Source: Paenibacillus_AB hodogayensis (GTDB taxonomy: Bacteria > Bacillota > Bacilli > Paenibacillales > NBRC-103111). From it: 64,000 nucleotides of DNA. A program made the position numbers and the translations under genes. The DNA is taken from contig NZ_BAAAYO010000020.1 in assembly GCF_039536325.1 (NCBI RefSeq), positions 109,215-173,214 of the forward strand. Direction: 5' to 3'. Shown here in pieces: positions 53,145 through 60,712 of the stretch (the stretch's first letter is position 1; each line of letters opens with the position of its first letter). The notes under the pieces were generated by a model. It did no database searches. It was not told the origin of the DNA and was given only the letters and a program-made list of their open reading frames with translations.

Positions 53145-53821
53145 CTACTGAGCGGACGCTTCTCCTACGCGATCGATCATGATGCTGAGATGCCGGGACA
53201 AGTCAATTTCGTAAGGTTCTTTAAGCGTCGTCCCGGAACGGTCCTTGAGAACCCGTACGACAGGGCGATGTTTGTAGTCAGGGAATACTTTGGAGACGAT
53301 TCCGCTTTCGCCGGAGCTGAGTTGGACGGTAAGTCCGAGCGGAAATATGGATACTTTATTGCGAAACAGTTTCACCTTATCCATATCATACAACGTTCCG
53401 GCTCCGCTGTACAAAAGTTCGATCGCCTGATGCGGCAAAAGCGCATCACGGTGGGCTCGTGGATGGGTTAGCGAATCGTACGTTTCGAGCAGTCCGATCC
53501 ATTGGGAGAACGAATGGGTCTCGTGCTTCTTTAGGCCATAAGGATAACCGCTGCCGTTCACCCGTTCGTGATGCTGGAGCGCGCATTGGGCGGACAGCAC
53601 CGGGATACCTGGCGCATCCTTCAGCAGCTGAAAGCCATATTCGGGATGCTTTTTCACCTCTTCGAACTCGGCTGGACTGAGAGGTCCGCGCTTGTTCAGA
53701 ATTTCGCGGGATATTGGGTCAGCTTGAAGTGGGCTCCAACCAATATTTGCCCCTCGTGGTTAAAAATCGGTTTACCCAGACTCATACCAGGTTGGCACAT
53801 ATACATCGGAATCAGGCGCAT
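53145..53821 (-). pseudogene. HD-GYP phosphodiesterase remnant (internal deletion plus frameshift)
   Basis: The gene begins at ATG 53821 with GGAAAGG upstream and encodes MRLIPMYMCQPGMSLGKPIF and onward, the usual N-terminus of Paenibacillus HD-GYP proteins. After 41 codons a TGA (53698-53696) ends the frame. In a second frame, from about 53711, the sequence reads SREILNKRGPLSPAEFEEVK and continues through HHERVNGSGYPYGLKKHETH to the end at 53145. The region between, including the HD..HDIGK metal site, is missing. It cannot be an active c-di-GMP phosphodiesterase. A C-terminal 170-residue product from GTG 53657 is possible but lacks the HD residues. Confidence 0.85.
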
Positions 53822-53907
53822 AGAATGAATCCTTTCCACCGTCGAGAATTACTTTACATACTCCATAATACCTATATCATACATTTATTTACAGACTATT
53901 CGCAATA

Positions 53908-53936
53908 AAAAAATAAGCCGATACGGCCAAGTATCG
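53908..53936 (-). terminator. Terminator after the GIY-YIG gene
   Basis: On the minus strand CGATAC-TTGGCC-GTATCG is followed by GCTTATTTTTTT. Confidence 0.65.
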
Positions 53937-54051
53937 CTCCCCATCAGTCATTTCAAACTATTTGTACGATTTAACCCACGGGAAGCCTCTGGATTCAGCT
54001 TCAGATTTATGTCGTATAATGTCGAATTAATGCAAGCATACACGATCCTTG

Positions 54052-55131
54052 TCACGAAGACTCTATAGTAAGACGATAGCGATAATTCCGTTCGCACAGC
54101 TGGAGCAAATGCCGTTTGGCACCTTTGACCGGCAATACGACCTTTACTTTCCGGCCGCGCTGGCAAGCCAGTCGAACGATCGAATCGGTCCGTTCCCGAT
54201 CGTTCGTCACGAGCTCCGCTTCCCCAGCATCGGGCAGCAGCGCGAACAAGGTTTCTTGGACTTCCTGCTCGAGCCCTTCGCCCATCGCCAGCCAGACGAA
54301 TCGTGTCCGGAGCATCCCATATTCGAATTGGGCAGCCAACAGATAAGCGTTACCGAAATAAACCACTAACTGACTGTAATCGCGTTGTCGATTGACCGCC
54401 TGCTCTTCCAACATGCTCTGCAGCGCTTTGCGCCGTGTGTGCAGCTCCTTCGCCCTCTCGAACAGAAGACGCTCGGACAAACGCTCGATGCCGTCCTGCA
54501 TCGCTTCGGTCACTCGTCGCGGGTCCGACAGTACGCTCAGCGCCTCCTCCAACCGCTCGCCGTACTGTTTGCCGGTCTCCTTCTCCTCGCAGATGCCTCC
54601 GCATTTATCCAGGTAATAGCGCATGCACAGCCGGCTCTCCAGCGGCTCGCACGTTCTGAGCCGGTAGTGCTCGATGACGAAATCCAACGCATAATTGCGA
54701 AATACGGGATTCGGATAAGGCCCAAGCAAAGCCGATTTGGACTGCTGCCGCACATTGACCTGCGACTCCTGTCGCTCCCGGTCTGCGGCTAAGAGTCTCG
54801 GCAACCCTTCTTCGGTGGCTGCTATGTACGCGTATACGGACTGCTCGCGTTTTTTCGCCCTATTGTAAGGAGGCAAGTAGTACTGGATCAGATTGGTTTC
54901 GAGTGTCAAGCTTTCATTTTCGTTCCGTACGATCATGATTTCGATGTCGTCGATTTCTGCGACAAGCCTTGCCGTCTTTTCCCGATCCGGTTTGCCGTGA
55001 AAATAAGAGCTGAGTCTTTTGCGCAAATTAACGGCTTTGCCGACGTACAGCAGCCTGCCCGACCGATCGAACATCAAATAACAACCTGGCTCTTCCGGAT
55101 ACCGCTCCGCTTTGAAATAAAAATCGCTCAC
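54052..55131 (-). CDS. UvrC-like GIY-YIG endonuclease (N-terminal half of UvrC only)
   Basis: A 359-residue protein. The GIY-YIG domain at about 10-90 reads PGCYLMFDRSGRLLYVGKAVNLRKRLSSYF and includes the Glu in NESLTLETNLI. A Cys-rich segment RTCEPLESRLCMRYYLDKCGGIC resembles the four-Cys Fe-S region of UvrC, followed by a UvrB-interaction-like coiled segment (SVLSDPRRVTEAMQDGIERLSERLLFERAKELHTRRKAL). The C-terminal RNase H-like nuclease and HhH domains of UvrC are absent, as in Cho-type proteins. GTG at 55131 follows GGGAGG by 8 nt. It probably incises DNA or backs up nucleotide excision repair. Confidence 0.82.
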   Translation of the reverse strand: MSDFYFKAERYPEEPGCYLMFDRSGRLLYVGKAVNLRKRLSSYFHGKPDREKTARLVAEIDDIEIMIVRNENESLTLETNLIQYYLPPYNRAKKREQSVYAYIAATEEGLPRLLAADRERQESQVNVRQQSKSALLGPYPNPVFRNYALDFVIEHYRLRTCEPLESRLCMRYYLDKCGGICEEKETGKQYGERLEEALSVLSDPRRVTEAMQDGIERLSERLLFERAKELHTRRKALQSMLEEQAVNRQRDYSQLVVYFGNAYLLAAQFEYGMLRTRFVWLAMGEGLEQEVQETLFALLPDAGEAELVTNDRERTDSIVRLACQRGRKVKVVLPVKGAKRHLLQLCERNYRYRLTIESS

Positions 55132-55193
55132 AACCGTTCCCTCCCGCTTGATGTCAGTATACACGATTGGCTGGGCGAGTGGGGAGCATGTAC

Positions 55194-55222
55194 TTTACAG
55201 GAGGTAAACTTTATGATATAGT
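55194..55222 (+). promoter_or_regulatory. Promoter of the tRNA-Arg/tRNA-Pro unit
   Basis: TTTACA (55194-55199), 17 bp, TATAGT (55217-55222), 23 bp before tRNA-Arg. Confidence 0.75.
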
Positions 55223-55244
55223 ATCTATTGCCTCTTCAATATTT

Positions 55245-55319
55245 GCGCCCGTAGCTCAGTTGGATAGAGCGACAGTTTCCTAAACTGTGCGTCGCGGGTT
55301 CGAATCCCGCCGTGGCGCG
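55245..55319 (+). tRNA. tRNA-Arg (anticodon CCT), with one extra base in the acceptor 3' strand
   Basis: D arm GCTC/GAGC, anticodon stem ACAGT/ACTGT with loop TTCCTAA (anticodon CCT), and T arm GCGGG-TTCGAAT-CCCGC are all normal. The acceptor 5' strand is GCGCCCG, but the 3' strand is CGTGGCGC (8 nt): pairing needs a bulged T at 55313. Length 75 instead of the 74 expected. Confidence 0.85.
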
Positions 55320-55348
55320 ATTGACGAATTTGATACAGGTAATATCGA

Positions 55349-55422
55349 CGGAACGTGGCTCAGCTTGGTAGAGCGCTTGGTTCGGGACTAAGAGGTCGCA
55401 GGTTCGAATCCTGTCGTTCCGA
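55349..55422 (+). tRNA. tRNA-Pro (anticodon CGG)
   Basis: Acceptor CGGAACG/CGTTCCG is perfect; anticodon loop TTCGGGA gives CGG; T arm GCAGG-TTCGAAT-CCTGT has a terminal G-T pair. 74 nt with discriminator A; CCA not encoded. It follows tRNA-Arg by 29 bp. Confidence 0.93.
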
Positions 55423-55438
55423 TATGATGGATAGATGA

Positions 55439-55468
55439 AGACGGGCTGACGCCCGTCTTTTTCTTTTA
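55439..55468 (+). terminator. Intrinsic terminator of the tRNA unit
   Basis: AGACGGGC-TGAC-GCCCGTCT followed by TTTTCTTTT. Confidence 0.9.
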
Positions 55469-55608
55469 CCCCAATATCCGGCTCCGTGCTTGTGCTCGTC
55501 CTTGTTTCTTTCTCCTTTCGTTCCATTCCGTCTCTGTACCCGAATCTGCATGAATAGAGATGTTTCATTTCGGTAAGCATGGTTACAATACATACGGGAG
55601 GAATGTCC

Positions 55609-56406
55609 ATGAAAACTAAAAAGCTGACCAAACATGCGATCGATATTGCTTACCGGGATGAGGGTCAAGGCATGCCGGTCGTACTGCTGCACGGCTTTTG
55701 CGGCAGCTCCGCTTATTTTGACGAGATCGTACCGCTGCTTCGCGGAAAAGCGAGGCTAATCGTCCCCGATTTGCCCGGACATGGGCAGTCCGGTACTCCG
55801 ACGGCCCCATACCCGATCGAATCGTTTGCCGACGACATTTCCGAGCTGATTGAAAGCCTTGGTATCCCCAAAGCTATCTGGTTCGGTCACTCGTTAGGCG
55901 GATACGTGACGTTGGCCGCCGCAGAGCGGCACGCGGCCGGGATCACCGCATACGGCCTCATCCATTCGACCGCTTATCCGGACGATGACAAAGGCAAAGA
56001 AACCCGGCTAAAGTCCATTCAAACGATCCGCGACACTGGAATACAACCATTCGTGGACGGATTGATCCCGAAACTGTTCGCGCCTGAGCATGTCCAGACG
56101 ATGGTGGATAAAATCGAGACCGCCAAAAAAATCGGCTACACCACGACGACGGAAGGCGCTATCCGAACACTGGAAGCGATGCGGGGCCGACCCGACCGCA
56201 ATGCCGTCCTGGAAGCGGTTAATTGCCCCATTTTGCTCGTAGCCGGAGAAAGCGATCAGATCATCAAACCGGACAAAACGTTTTCGGTGAATAAAGATAA
56301 TATAACTCAAGTCTTGATTCAAGGTTCCGGTCACATGAGCATGATGGAGCATCCGCAACGCTTGACCGACGCGCTGCTTGCTTTTTTATCCGATATCAAC
56401 CTTTGA
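55609..56406 (+). CDS. Alpha/beta hydrolase
   Basis: A 265-residue soluble hydrolase with oxyanion motif VVLLHGFCGSSAYF, the nucleophile elbow WFGHSLGGYVT (Ser), Asp in LLVAGESDQIIKP and His in GSGHMSMMEHP, so the triad is complete. A four-helix cap lies between. The substrate is unknown (esterase- or epoxide hydrolase-like). The ATG at 55609 has GGGAGG 7 nt upstream; in-frame codons at 55579 and 55603 lack this spacing. It stands alone between the tRNA terminator and its own terminator. Confidence 0.9.
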   Translation: MKTKKLTKHAIDIAYRDEGQGMPVVLLHGFCGSSAYFDEIVPLLRGKARLIVPDLPGHGQSGTPTAPYPIESFADDISELIESLGIPKAIWFGHSLGGYVTLAAAERHAAGITAYGLIHSTAYPDDDKGKETRLKSIQTIRDTGIQPFVDGLIPKLFAPEHVQTMVDKIETAKKIGYTTTTEGAIRTLEAMRGRPDRNAVLEAVNCPILLVAGESDQIIKPDKTFSVNKDNITQVLIQGSGHMSMMEHPQRLTDALLAFLSDINL

Positions 56407-56416
56407 TGCAAAGGAA

Positions 56417-56441
56417 AAAGGACCCTCTCGGGTCCTTTTTT
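56417..56441 (+). terminator. Intrinsic terminator after the alpha/beta hydrolase gene
   Basis: AAAGGACCC-TCTC-GGGTCCTTT followed by TTT. Confidence 0.9.
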
Positions 56442-56745
56442 GACGGTGAACGGTTTGTATGAATCATTTGTTACCTTCCACTTTCGCTTTGGTTACTCCG
56501 ATCGCTGTCAGCCAGCCAATCGTTGCCGCATGTGTCCGGAACACGCTAACGTGTCTTTGGCACATCCCCTCCGCTTCCTTGTCCGGTATCTGATCCTTAC
56601 TTGACGCGATTTTGCGGATGCATCCTCACGCCAGGTGTTGCTGTTGAAACGTTCAACGGAACCACACCTCTCTTGTTTCACCGTCGATTATAGATTGTCC
56701 CTTAAATATCTTCTTTATACGTCGGCCGGAAAACTTTTTTCGCTG
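56442..56745. other. 304-bp region without a recognised gene
   Basis: It lies between the hydrolase terminator and the sspP-like stop. On the minus strand there are only very short frames (19 codons from a TTG with GAGAGGTG; 33 codons from an ATG abutting GGAGGGG). A small palindrome CACG-CTAA-CGTG lies near 56542-56553. I see no terminator with a T-run, RNA gene or known repeat. Confidence 0.4.
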
Positions 56746-56892
56746 TTACCCTTCGCCGTTATTATGCCGGGAATGGTTGGCCTGTTTCGTTTTTTTCGAG
56801 CCGGATAACGGCTCTTGCTGCCGCGATTTGCTTGAACGCCGCTCTTGGGCTCCCGACGGCGGGTTAACGGGTTGTGGAATGTCTTTGGGCAT
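56746..56892 (-). CDS. sspP: Small acid-soluble spore protein P-like (SspP)
   Basis: A 48-residue protein. Its C-terminal half reads QEPLSGSKKTKQANHSRHNN, matching the PEPLSGSKKVKNRNH core that I recall for SspP of Bacillus. The whole protein is hydrophilic and rich in Gln, Ser, Lys and Asn, as minor SASPs are. AAAGGAG lies 9 nt before the ATG at 56892. It is 17 bp downstream of another small gene, so the pair is probably one forespore transcript. Assignment rests on a short motif. Confidence 0.72.
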   Translation of the reverse strand: MPKDIPQPVNPPSGAQERRSSKSRQQEPLSGSKKTKQANHSRHNNGEG

Positions 56893-56909
56893 GGATCGTA
56901 GCTCCTTTC

Positions 56910-57068
56910 TTAGGTTACCGTCGTTTGATCGTGATTGTGACGGTCCTGCTTCTGGCGATCATTCGTATCCTGTTGAAGCTGCTGGGCATGATGGGCGTTA
57001 ACGGGTTCCTGCGCCAAATCTTTGACTACATTTTGCAAATTTTTATCTGCCGCTTTTCGCTTCGTCAT
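56910..57068 (-). CDS. Small hydrophilic protein, 52 residues, unknown function
   Basis: Sequence character: basic start MTKRKAADKNLQNVVKDLA, then His/Gln/Asp/Asn-rich to the C-terminus. No membrane segment and no known motif. A perfect AAGGAGG lies 8 nt upstream of ATG 57068, which argues that it is real; the longer frame to 57119 has no site. It is directly upstream of the sspP-like gene, so a minor spore protein is a reasonable guess, no more. Confidence 0.6.
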   Translation of the reverse strand: MTKRKAADKNLQNVVKDLAQEPVNAHHAQQLQQDTNDRQKQDRHNHDQTTVT

Positions 57069-57082
57069 CGTTCGCGCCTCCT

Positions 57083-57430
57083 TCAGGTGTGGGTCAAGCT
57101 TTTCAAAGCTTGCGCGCATTCGTGAATATGACGAATATAATCTTCGATCAAGTGCTGAATGACTTCATTTCGCTCATCGACCGTCTGTTCGGCCTTCTCC
57201 GCATCCACCAGTTCCACTTTGACTTCCCGGGTATCCACATATGTGACTTGAAAGTCGAACGAATACATGGAATGTCCGGCGCTGCGAATATGGATGCGCA
57301 AGGAGCTCGGGTTATACTCGTCGGCAACGACTTCGGCCTGATCCGATTCGTTCAGAACCGTTGGAAGCGTACGGCTCCATGCTTCTTTCAACTCGTTCTG
57401 ATCGACTGTGAGCACGTTTGTTTGGCTCAT
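57083..57430 (-). CDS. Conserved-looking hypothetical protein, 115 residues
   Basis: A soluble acidic protein with alternating beta strands (SLRIHIRSAGHSMYSFDFQVTYVD) followed by a helix-rich acidic half (VELVDAEKAEQTVDERNEVIQHLIEDYIRHIHECAQALKSL). GGAGGTG precedes the ATG at 57430. I do not recognise the family. It is 14 bp upstream of the small gene at 57068, so it may head the same transcript. Confidence 0.7.
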   Translation of the reverse strand: MSQTNVLTVDQNELKEAWSRTLPTVLNESDQAEVVADEYNPSSLRIHIRSAGHSMYSFDFQVTYVDTREVKVELVDAEKAEQTVDERNEVIQHLIEDYIRHIHECAQALKSLTHT

Positions 57431-57508
57431 GACAAAAACACCTCCGCACTGTTAAGGTGCGAAGGTGGACGTGGTTTTATACGTGGAGTTGGACTAAGTA
57501 AGATTAAC

Positions 57509-57595
57509 CGGAGAGGGTGGGATTCGAACCCACGGAAGAGTTTCCCCTTCGCTGGTTTTCAAGACCAGAGCCTTCAACCACTCGACCACCTCTCC
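57509..57595 (-). tRNA. tRNA-Ser (anticodon TGA)
   Basis: 87 nt with acceptor GGAGAGG/CCTCTCC, anticodon loop CTTGAAA (TGA), a long variable arm (GCGAAGGGGAAACTCTTC-type) as in class II tRNAs, T loop TTCGAAT and discriminator G. It follows serS in the same direction, as in B. subtilis. Confidence 0.95.
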
Positions 57596-57657
57596 AAAAA
57601 TCAGGCGCCCAATCGGACAACAAGATCATCATGCATTTTATCACACGATTGGGGCGC
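57596..57657 (-). terminator. Terminator-like inverted repeat after serS
   Basis: GCGCCCAATCG (57605-57615) pairs with CGATTGGGGCGC (57646-57657) with one bulge across a 30-nt loop. The minus strand then reads TGATTTTT just before tRNA-Ser. Confidence 0.6.
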
Positions 57658-57666
57658 TCTGCAAGT

Positions 57667-58950
57667 CTATTTTACCGAGATCGTCTTGACTCCGTTCATG
57701 TAAGGCTGCAATACGTCGGGCACGGTCACGCTGCCGTCCGCTTGCTGGTAGTTTTCCAATATCGCCGCCACCGTCCGTCCAACCGCCAGCCCTGAACCGT
57801 TCAACGTATGCAGAAATTCCGGTTTGGATTTGGCATCGCGACGGAATCGCATATTAGCGCGCCGCGCCTGGAAGTCTTCAAAATTGCTGCAGGATGAAAT
57901 TTCCCGATACATGCCGCTGTTCGGCAGCCATACTTCCAAATCGTACGTTTTGGCGGAGGAGAAGCCCAAATCACCCGTACACAACGTCAAAACCCGATAA
58001 GGAAGCTTCAACAGACTAAGCACCTTCTCTGCATGCTGGGTCAACGTCTCCAACTCGTCGTACGAATCCTCCGGCTTAACCAGTTTAACCAGCTCGACCT
58101 TGTTGAATTGATGCTGGCGGATAAGTCCACGCGTATCACGACCGGCGGAACCGGCCTCGGACCGGAAGCAAGCGCTGTACGCGACATAATATTTCGGCAG
58201 CTGCTCAACCGGCAATATTTCATCGCGATGCACGTTCGTAACGGGCACCTCTGCAGTCGGAATGAGGAAGTAATCCGTATTCTGGATCTTAAATACGTCC
58301 TCTTCGAACTTGGGCAATTGACCGGTTCCGGTCAAACTGTCCCGATTGACGATATAAGGCGGAAGTATTTCCTCGTAGCCGTGAGTGTCGCTATGCAGAT
58401 CCATCATAAAATTGATCAACGCCCGCTCCAAACGCGCCCCCAGCCCTTTATAAAACACGAACCGCGATCCGGTTACCTTCGATCCCGCTTCAAAGTCAAG
58501 AATGCCCAGCCGATCTGCCAGCTCCCAATGGGCTTTAGGCTCGAATGCAAACGAATGGATTTCGCCGACACGGCGCATCTCCACGTTCTCATCTTCGGAA
58601 GTACCTACGGGCACCGATGGATGAGGCATATTCGGTATTGAAAGCAGCAGCTTGTTCAACTGCTCCTCCAGTATTCTTACTTCCTCATCGAGGCCTTTGA
58701 TGCGATCGTTCACTTGACGCATCTCCAGGATCAACGGCTCGGCGTCTTCCCCATTGCGTTTTTTGGCGGCAACTTCCTGGGACACGGTATTTCTGCGATT
58801 TTTCAACTGCTCGCTTTCCTGCAGCAGCTCTCTACGTTTTCCGTCCAAACCGGTGAATTGGTCGATGTCCTCCACGGATTTGCCCCGCCCGGCCATCGTT
58901 TCCTTCACCCGTTCAATCTCATTACGCAACAGCTTGACGTCAAACAACAA
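57667..58950 (-). CDS. serS: Seryl-tRNA synthetase
   Basis: A 427-residue class II synthetase. An N-terminal coiled-coil arm (about 27-105) contacts tRNA-Ser. Motif 2 lies in ACFRSEAGSAGRDTRGLIRQHQFNKVELV and motif 3 in GSGLAVGRTVAAILENYQ near the C-terminus. The start is TTG: 58950 is 5 nt and 58947 is 8 nt from GGAGG, so either is possible. The 139-bp leader shows no T-box core, so serS is not obviously attenuated by uncharged tRNA here. Confidence 0.96.
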   Translation of the reverse strand: MLFDVKLLRNEIERVKETMAGRGKSVEDIDQFTGLDGKRRELLQESEQLKNRRNTVSQEVAAKKRNGEDAEPLILEMRQVNDRIKGLDEEVRILEEQLNKLLLSIPNMPHPSVPVGTSEDENVEMRRVGEIHSFAFEPKAHWELADRLGILDFEAGSKVTGSRFVFYKGLGARLERALINFMMDLHSDTHGYEEILPPYIVNRDSLTGTGQLPKFEEDVFKIQNTDYFLIPTAEVPVTNVHRDEILPVEQLPKYYVAYSACFRSEAGSAGRDTRGLIRQHQFNKVELVKLVKPEDSYDELETLTQHAEKVLSLLKLPYRVLTLCTGDLGFSSAKTYDLEVWLPNSGMYREISSCSNFEDFQARRANMRFRRDAKSKPEFLHTLNGSGLAVGRTVAAILENYQQADGSVTVPDVLQPYMNGVKTISVK

Positions 58951-59062
58951 AAACCCCTCCCAAAAGGGAACTAGTGTACAAGTTATGCCATATAATGTAC
59001 TATACTACGGTCAAATATTCAACTTGAAGGTACCGGCAAGCCTTCGTAGAGGCTCTGTATCC

Positions 59063-59098
59063 CAAAAAAGAAGCACCCCCGGCATTCGCCTAGGTGCT
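59063..59098 (-). terminator. Terminator of pdxST
   Basis: AGCACC and GGTGCT flank a loop with further GGC/GCC pairing, followed by TTCTTTTTT on the minus strand. It overlaps the last codons of pdxT. Confidence 0.75.
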
Positions 59099-59680
59099 CG
59101 AAGAAGAATGGGCCGCCTGTTTTACCATATCGAGAAAATAGCTGTGCATCCGGAAATCGTTCGTCAGCTCGGGATGGAACGAAGCGGCCAGCAAGGTCCC
59201 TTGCCTTGCCGCTACGATTTCCCCATTGTGCGTCGCCAGTACGTCGACTTCAGGGCCAACTTCCTTGATCAGCGGGGCGCGGATAAAGACCGCATGCACC
59301 CGCTCGTCAATGCCTTTGATCCAGAGCTCCGTTTCAAAGCTTTCCCGTTGACGGCCAAACGCGTTGCGCTGCACTTTCATATTCATCAGACACAGGTGCG
59401 CCTGCTCGTTGCCGACGATGTTGTCAGCCAGTATGATCAGCCCGGCACAAGTGCCGAACACCGGTTTGCCTGCCGTGTTAAACGAACGAACCGCTTCGAT
59501 GAAGCCGTATTCCCGCATCAACTTGCCGATGGTAGTGCTTTCCCCGCCCGGAATAATAATGCCGTCCAGGTCCGCGAGCTGTTCCGTCCTTTTCACGACG
59601 ACGCCTTCCGCACCGGCTGCCTCGATCATCTTGATATGTTCCGCCACCGCCCCTTGCAGGGCAAGAACGCCAATTCTCAT
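59090..59680 (-). CDS. pdxT: Pyridoxal 5'-phosphate synthase glutaminase subunit PdxT
   Basis: A 196-residue class I glutamine amidotransferase that feeds ammonia to PdxS. Starts IGVLALQGAVAEH. Catalytic Cys78 (FGTCAGLI), His169 and Glu171 (FHPEL), with PGGESTT binding glutamine. AAGGG precedes the ATG at 59680, 21 bp after pdxS. Confidence 0.97.
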   Translation of the reverse strand: MRIGVLALQGAVAEHIKMIEAAGAEGVVVKRTEQLADLDGIIIPGGESTTIGKLMREYGFIEAVRSFNTAGKPVFGTCAGLIILADNIVGNEQAHLCLMNMKVQRNAFGRQRESFETELWIKGIDERVHAVFIRAPLIKEVGPEVDVLATHNGEIVAARQGTLLAASFHPELTNDFRMHSYFLDMVKQAAHSSSST

Positions 59681-59701
59681 CGCTTACCCTTCTTTCTTAG
59701 C

Positions 59702-60583
59702 TTACCAGCCGCGGTCTTGCATCCGTTGGGACGCCTCCAGCTTGGAAATCTCGATGCCTTTCATCGGAGCGCCCAGGTTTTTGGAAACTTCGGCAATTAG
59801 TGCATAATCGGTATAATGAGTCGTTGCTTGTACGATCGCTTTCGCGAATTTCTCCGGGTTGTCCGACTTGAAAATACCGGATCCTACGAATACGCCGTCT
59901 GCGCCCAAATGCATCATCAATGCCGCATCGGAAGGCGTTGCTACGCCGCCGGCTGCGAAATTGACGACAGGCAAACGACCGTTCTCATGAACGTACAAGA
60001 CCAAATCGTAAGGAGCGCCCAAGTTTTTCGCTTCCGTCATCAACTCGTCTTTGGACATGCTTTGAATTTTGCGGATTTGCGAGTTAATGATCCGGATATG
60101 ACGGACCGCTTCTACAATGTTACCCGTTCCAGGCTCGCCTTTCGTACGCATCATGGCTGCTCCTTCGCCGATGCGGCGAAGCGCTTCGCCGATATCTTTG
60201 GCGCCGCAGACAAACGGTACGGTAAAATCGTTCTTGCCGATATGATACACTTCGTCCGCCGGCGTCAGCACTTCGCTTTCGTCGATGTAGTCGGCTCCGA
60301 GCGATTCGAGCACGCGTGCTTCTACATAGTGGCCGATCCGGCATTTGGCCATAACCGGAATGCTTACCACTTTCATGACTTCTTCCAATACTGTAGGATC
60401 AGCCATGCGGGCTACGCCGCCGGCGGCGCGAATATCCGAAGGTACGCGTTCCAGAGCCATAACCGCGCAAGCTCCTGCCGCTTCCGCTACTTTAGCTTGC
60501 TCGGCGTTCATAACGTCCATGATGACGCCGCCTTTTTGCATCTCGGCCATCCCTTTTTTGACAGTCCATGTTCCTGTTTCCAT
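59702..60583 (-). CDS. pdxS: Pyridoxal 5'-phosphate synthase lyase subunit PdxS
   Basis: A 293-residue TIM barrel that makes PLP from ribose-5-P, glyceraldehyde-3-P and ammonia. The catalytic lysines correspond to Lys80 (VMAKCRIGH) and Lys148 (MMRTKGEPGTG). KGGVIMDVMNAEQAKVAEAAGA is diagnostic. The ATG at 60583 has CAGGAGG 8 nt upstream; the frame to 60670 is rejected. Confidence 0.98.
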   Translation of the reverse strand: METGTWTVKKGMAEMQKGGVIMDVMNAEQAKVAEAAGACAVMALERVPSDIRAAGGVARMADPTVLEEVMKVVSIPVMAKCRIGHYVEARVLESLGADYIDESEVLTPADEVYHIGKNDFTVPFVCGAKDIGEALRRIGEGAAMMRTKGEPGTGNIVEAVRHIRIINSQIRKIQSMSKDELMTEAKNLGAPYDLVLYVHENGRLPVVNFAAGGVATPSDAALMMHLGADGVFVGSGIFKSDNPEKFAKAIVQATTHYTDYALIAEVSKNLGAPMKGIEISKLEASQRMQDRGW

Positions 60584-60712
60584 CTTGTATTCCTCCTGTA
60601 TATAAATAGCTGTAATTCCCATAATGAAGCAGGCTGTCCCTGCTTTCATGACCGTTTCCAACAGAGTCATTGTACATCAAGCCTATGCAATTAACAACCC
60701 GTGTCAGCCCGT

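Noticed and set aside
58951..59089. T-box leader for serS
   Set aside because: The 139-bp spacer is mostly the pdxT terminator, and no AGGGTGG-type T-box core or specifier stem is visible.
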